A stretch of DNA of 6,444 nucleotides from an uncultured Bacteroidales bacterium (lineage in GTDB: Bacteria; Bacteroidota; Bacteroidia; Bacteroidales; Muribaculaceae). Location of the stretch: positions 1 through 6,444 of the forward strand of contig URNY01000142.1 in the NCBI GenBank assembly GCA_900549375.1, read 5' to 3'. A program made the position numbers and the translations under genes. Below the pieces are notes generated by a model. That model had not been told where the DNA came from and did no database searches. It saw nothing but the letters and a program-made list of their open reading frames with translations. Shown here one piece after another: positions 6,198-6,444 of this stretch. Every line of letters begins with the position of its first letter. The first letter of the stretch is position 1.

Positions 6198-6237
6198 AAT
6201 GACATAAGCCTGTTTGCCATCCTGTGGCACTGTCATT
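6198..6237 (-). terminator. Nested hairpin downstream of ispE, possible 3' end
   Basis: AATGACA (6237-6231) pairs perfectly with TGTCATT (6204-6198). Inside, TGCCA and TGGCA form a second stem around CAGGA, with unequal bulges of one and ten bases. It starts 17 nt after the ispE stop codon. No T-run follows (AAATCCGTTT), so it may be a weak terminator, an mRNA 3'-end stabiliser or an unrelated structure. Confidence 0.4.
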
Positions 6238-6254
6238 CCGCATCCGCTCCGCTC

Positions 6255-6444
6255 TCATAAATCTAACAAATAGGTTCCCTCAATGTTTGACTCATTCTTG
6301 AATTGGCATCTTGCGACTTCTGCCGATTCCCTGTTGTCGAAAATCCCGTAAAGCGTGCTGCCGCTGCCGCTCATCGATGCATATAACGCGCCAAGCTTGT
6401 AAAGTTTCTCCTTGATATCCGCCGTAATCGGAAATTGAGGAAAT
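6255..6444 (-). CDS. ispE: 4-diphosphocytidyl-2-C-methyl-D-erythritol kinase IspE, C-terminal 62 residues
   Basis: The last 62 codons of a gene entering from the right edge end at TGA (6257-6255). The fragment contains LGALYASMSGSGSTLYGIF, the conserved C-terminal glycine-rich motif of GHMP kinases in its IspE form, followed by a short helical stretch (NRESAEVARCQF) and the end TYLLDL. IspE phosphorylates CDP-methylerythritol in the cytoplasmic MEP pathway to isoprenoid precursors. The ATP-binding N-terminal domain lies outside the window. Other GHMP kinases, such as homoserine or mevalonate kinases, are less likely because ALYASMSGSGST fits IspE best. Confidence 0.88.
   Translation of the reverse strand, partial: FPQFPITADIKEKLYKLGALYASMSGSGSTLYGIFDNRESAEVARCQFKNESNIEGTYLLDL

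Noticed and set aside
6129..6254. CIRCE (HrcA) heat-shock operator upstream of grpE
   Set aside because: The TTAGCACTC-N9-GAGTGCTAA pattern is absent; GATGCTCTTAACA shares only scattered bases with it.
1..6444. Mobile element or CRISPR array
   Set aside because: No transposase, integrase, terminal repeats, target duplications or regularly spaced repeats were seen; the genes share one strand and similar codon use.

Overview
The window is most likely from a Bacteroidales chromosome, plausibly near Muribaculaceae; the family-level placement is inference. The reasons are GrpE, DnaJ and IspE proteins of Bacteroidetes type, a promoter matching the Bacteroidetes -33/-7 pattern (TTTG, 19-21 nt, TAnnTTTG), weak Shine-Dalgarno sequences, and an ECF sigma factor upstream of a single-pass membrane protein with a VPEGYFE motif. 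Every supported gene lies on the minus strand, so transcription runs from high to low coordinates.

In transcription order, the window opens with the last 62 codons of ispE (6444-6255, isoprenoid precursor synthesis). A 126-bp gap follows, holding a nested hairpin and a probable promoter. Next come grpE (6128-5550) and dnaJ (5499-4288), co-chaperones of DnaK, closed by a strong intrinsic terminator (4220-4259). The DnaJ has Asp at the first zinc-ligand Cys position.

A separate unit starts with an ECF-type sigma factor (4114-3554). It has its own Bacteroidetes-type promoter and a perfect inverted repeat near the expected transcript start. Directly after its stop codon is a terminator-like hairpin. 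A 311-bp spacer (3553-3243) follows. It is AT-rich and contains a 30-codon small ORF of unknown function overlapping mutually exclusive inverted repeats.

Beyond the spacer lie three closely spaced genes: a 156-aa single-pass membrane protein in the position of an anti-sigma factor (3242-2772), a 155-aa secreted helical protein resembling Spy/CpxP (2760-2293), and the first 757 residues of a secreted alpha-2-macroglobulin-family protein (2273-1, continuing outside the window).

The second unit reads as an envelope-stress or envelope-defence module: a dedicated sigma factor, a membrane regulator or sensor, a small periplasmic chaperone-like protein and a large macroglobulin. The functional link is inferred from order and spacing only. 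The most unusual signals are the spacer between the sigma gene and the membrane-protein gene (small ORF plus switchable hairpins) and the altered DnaJ zinc site.
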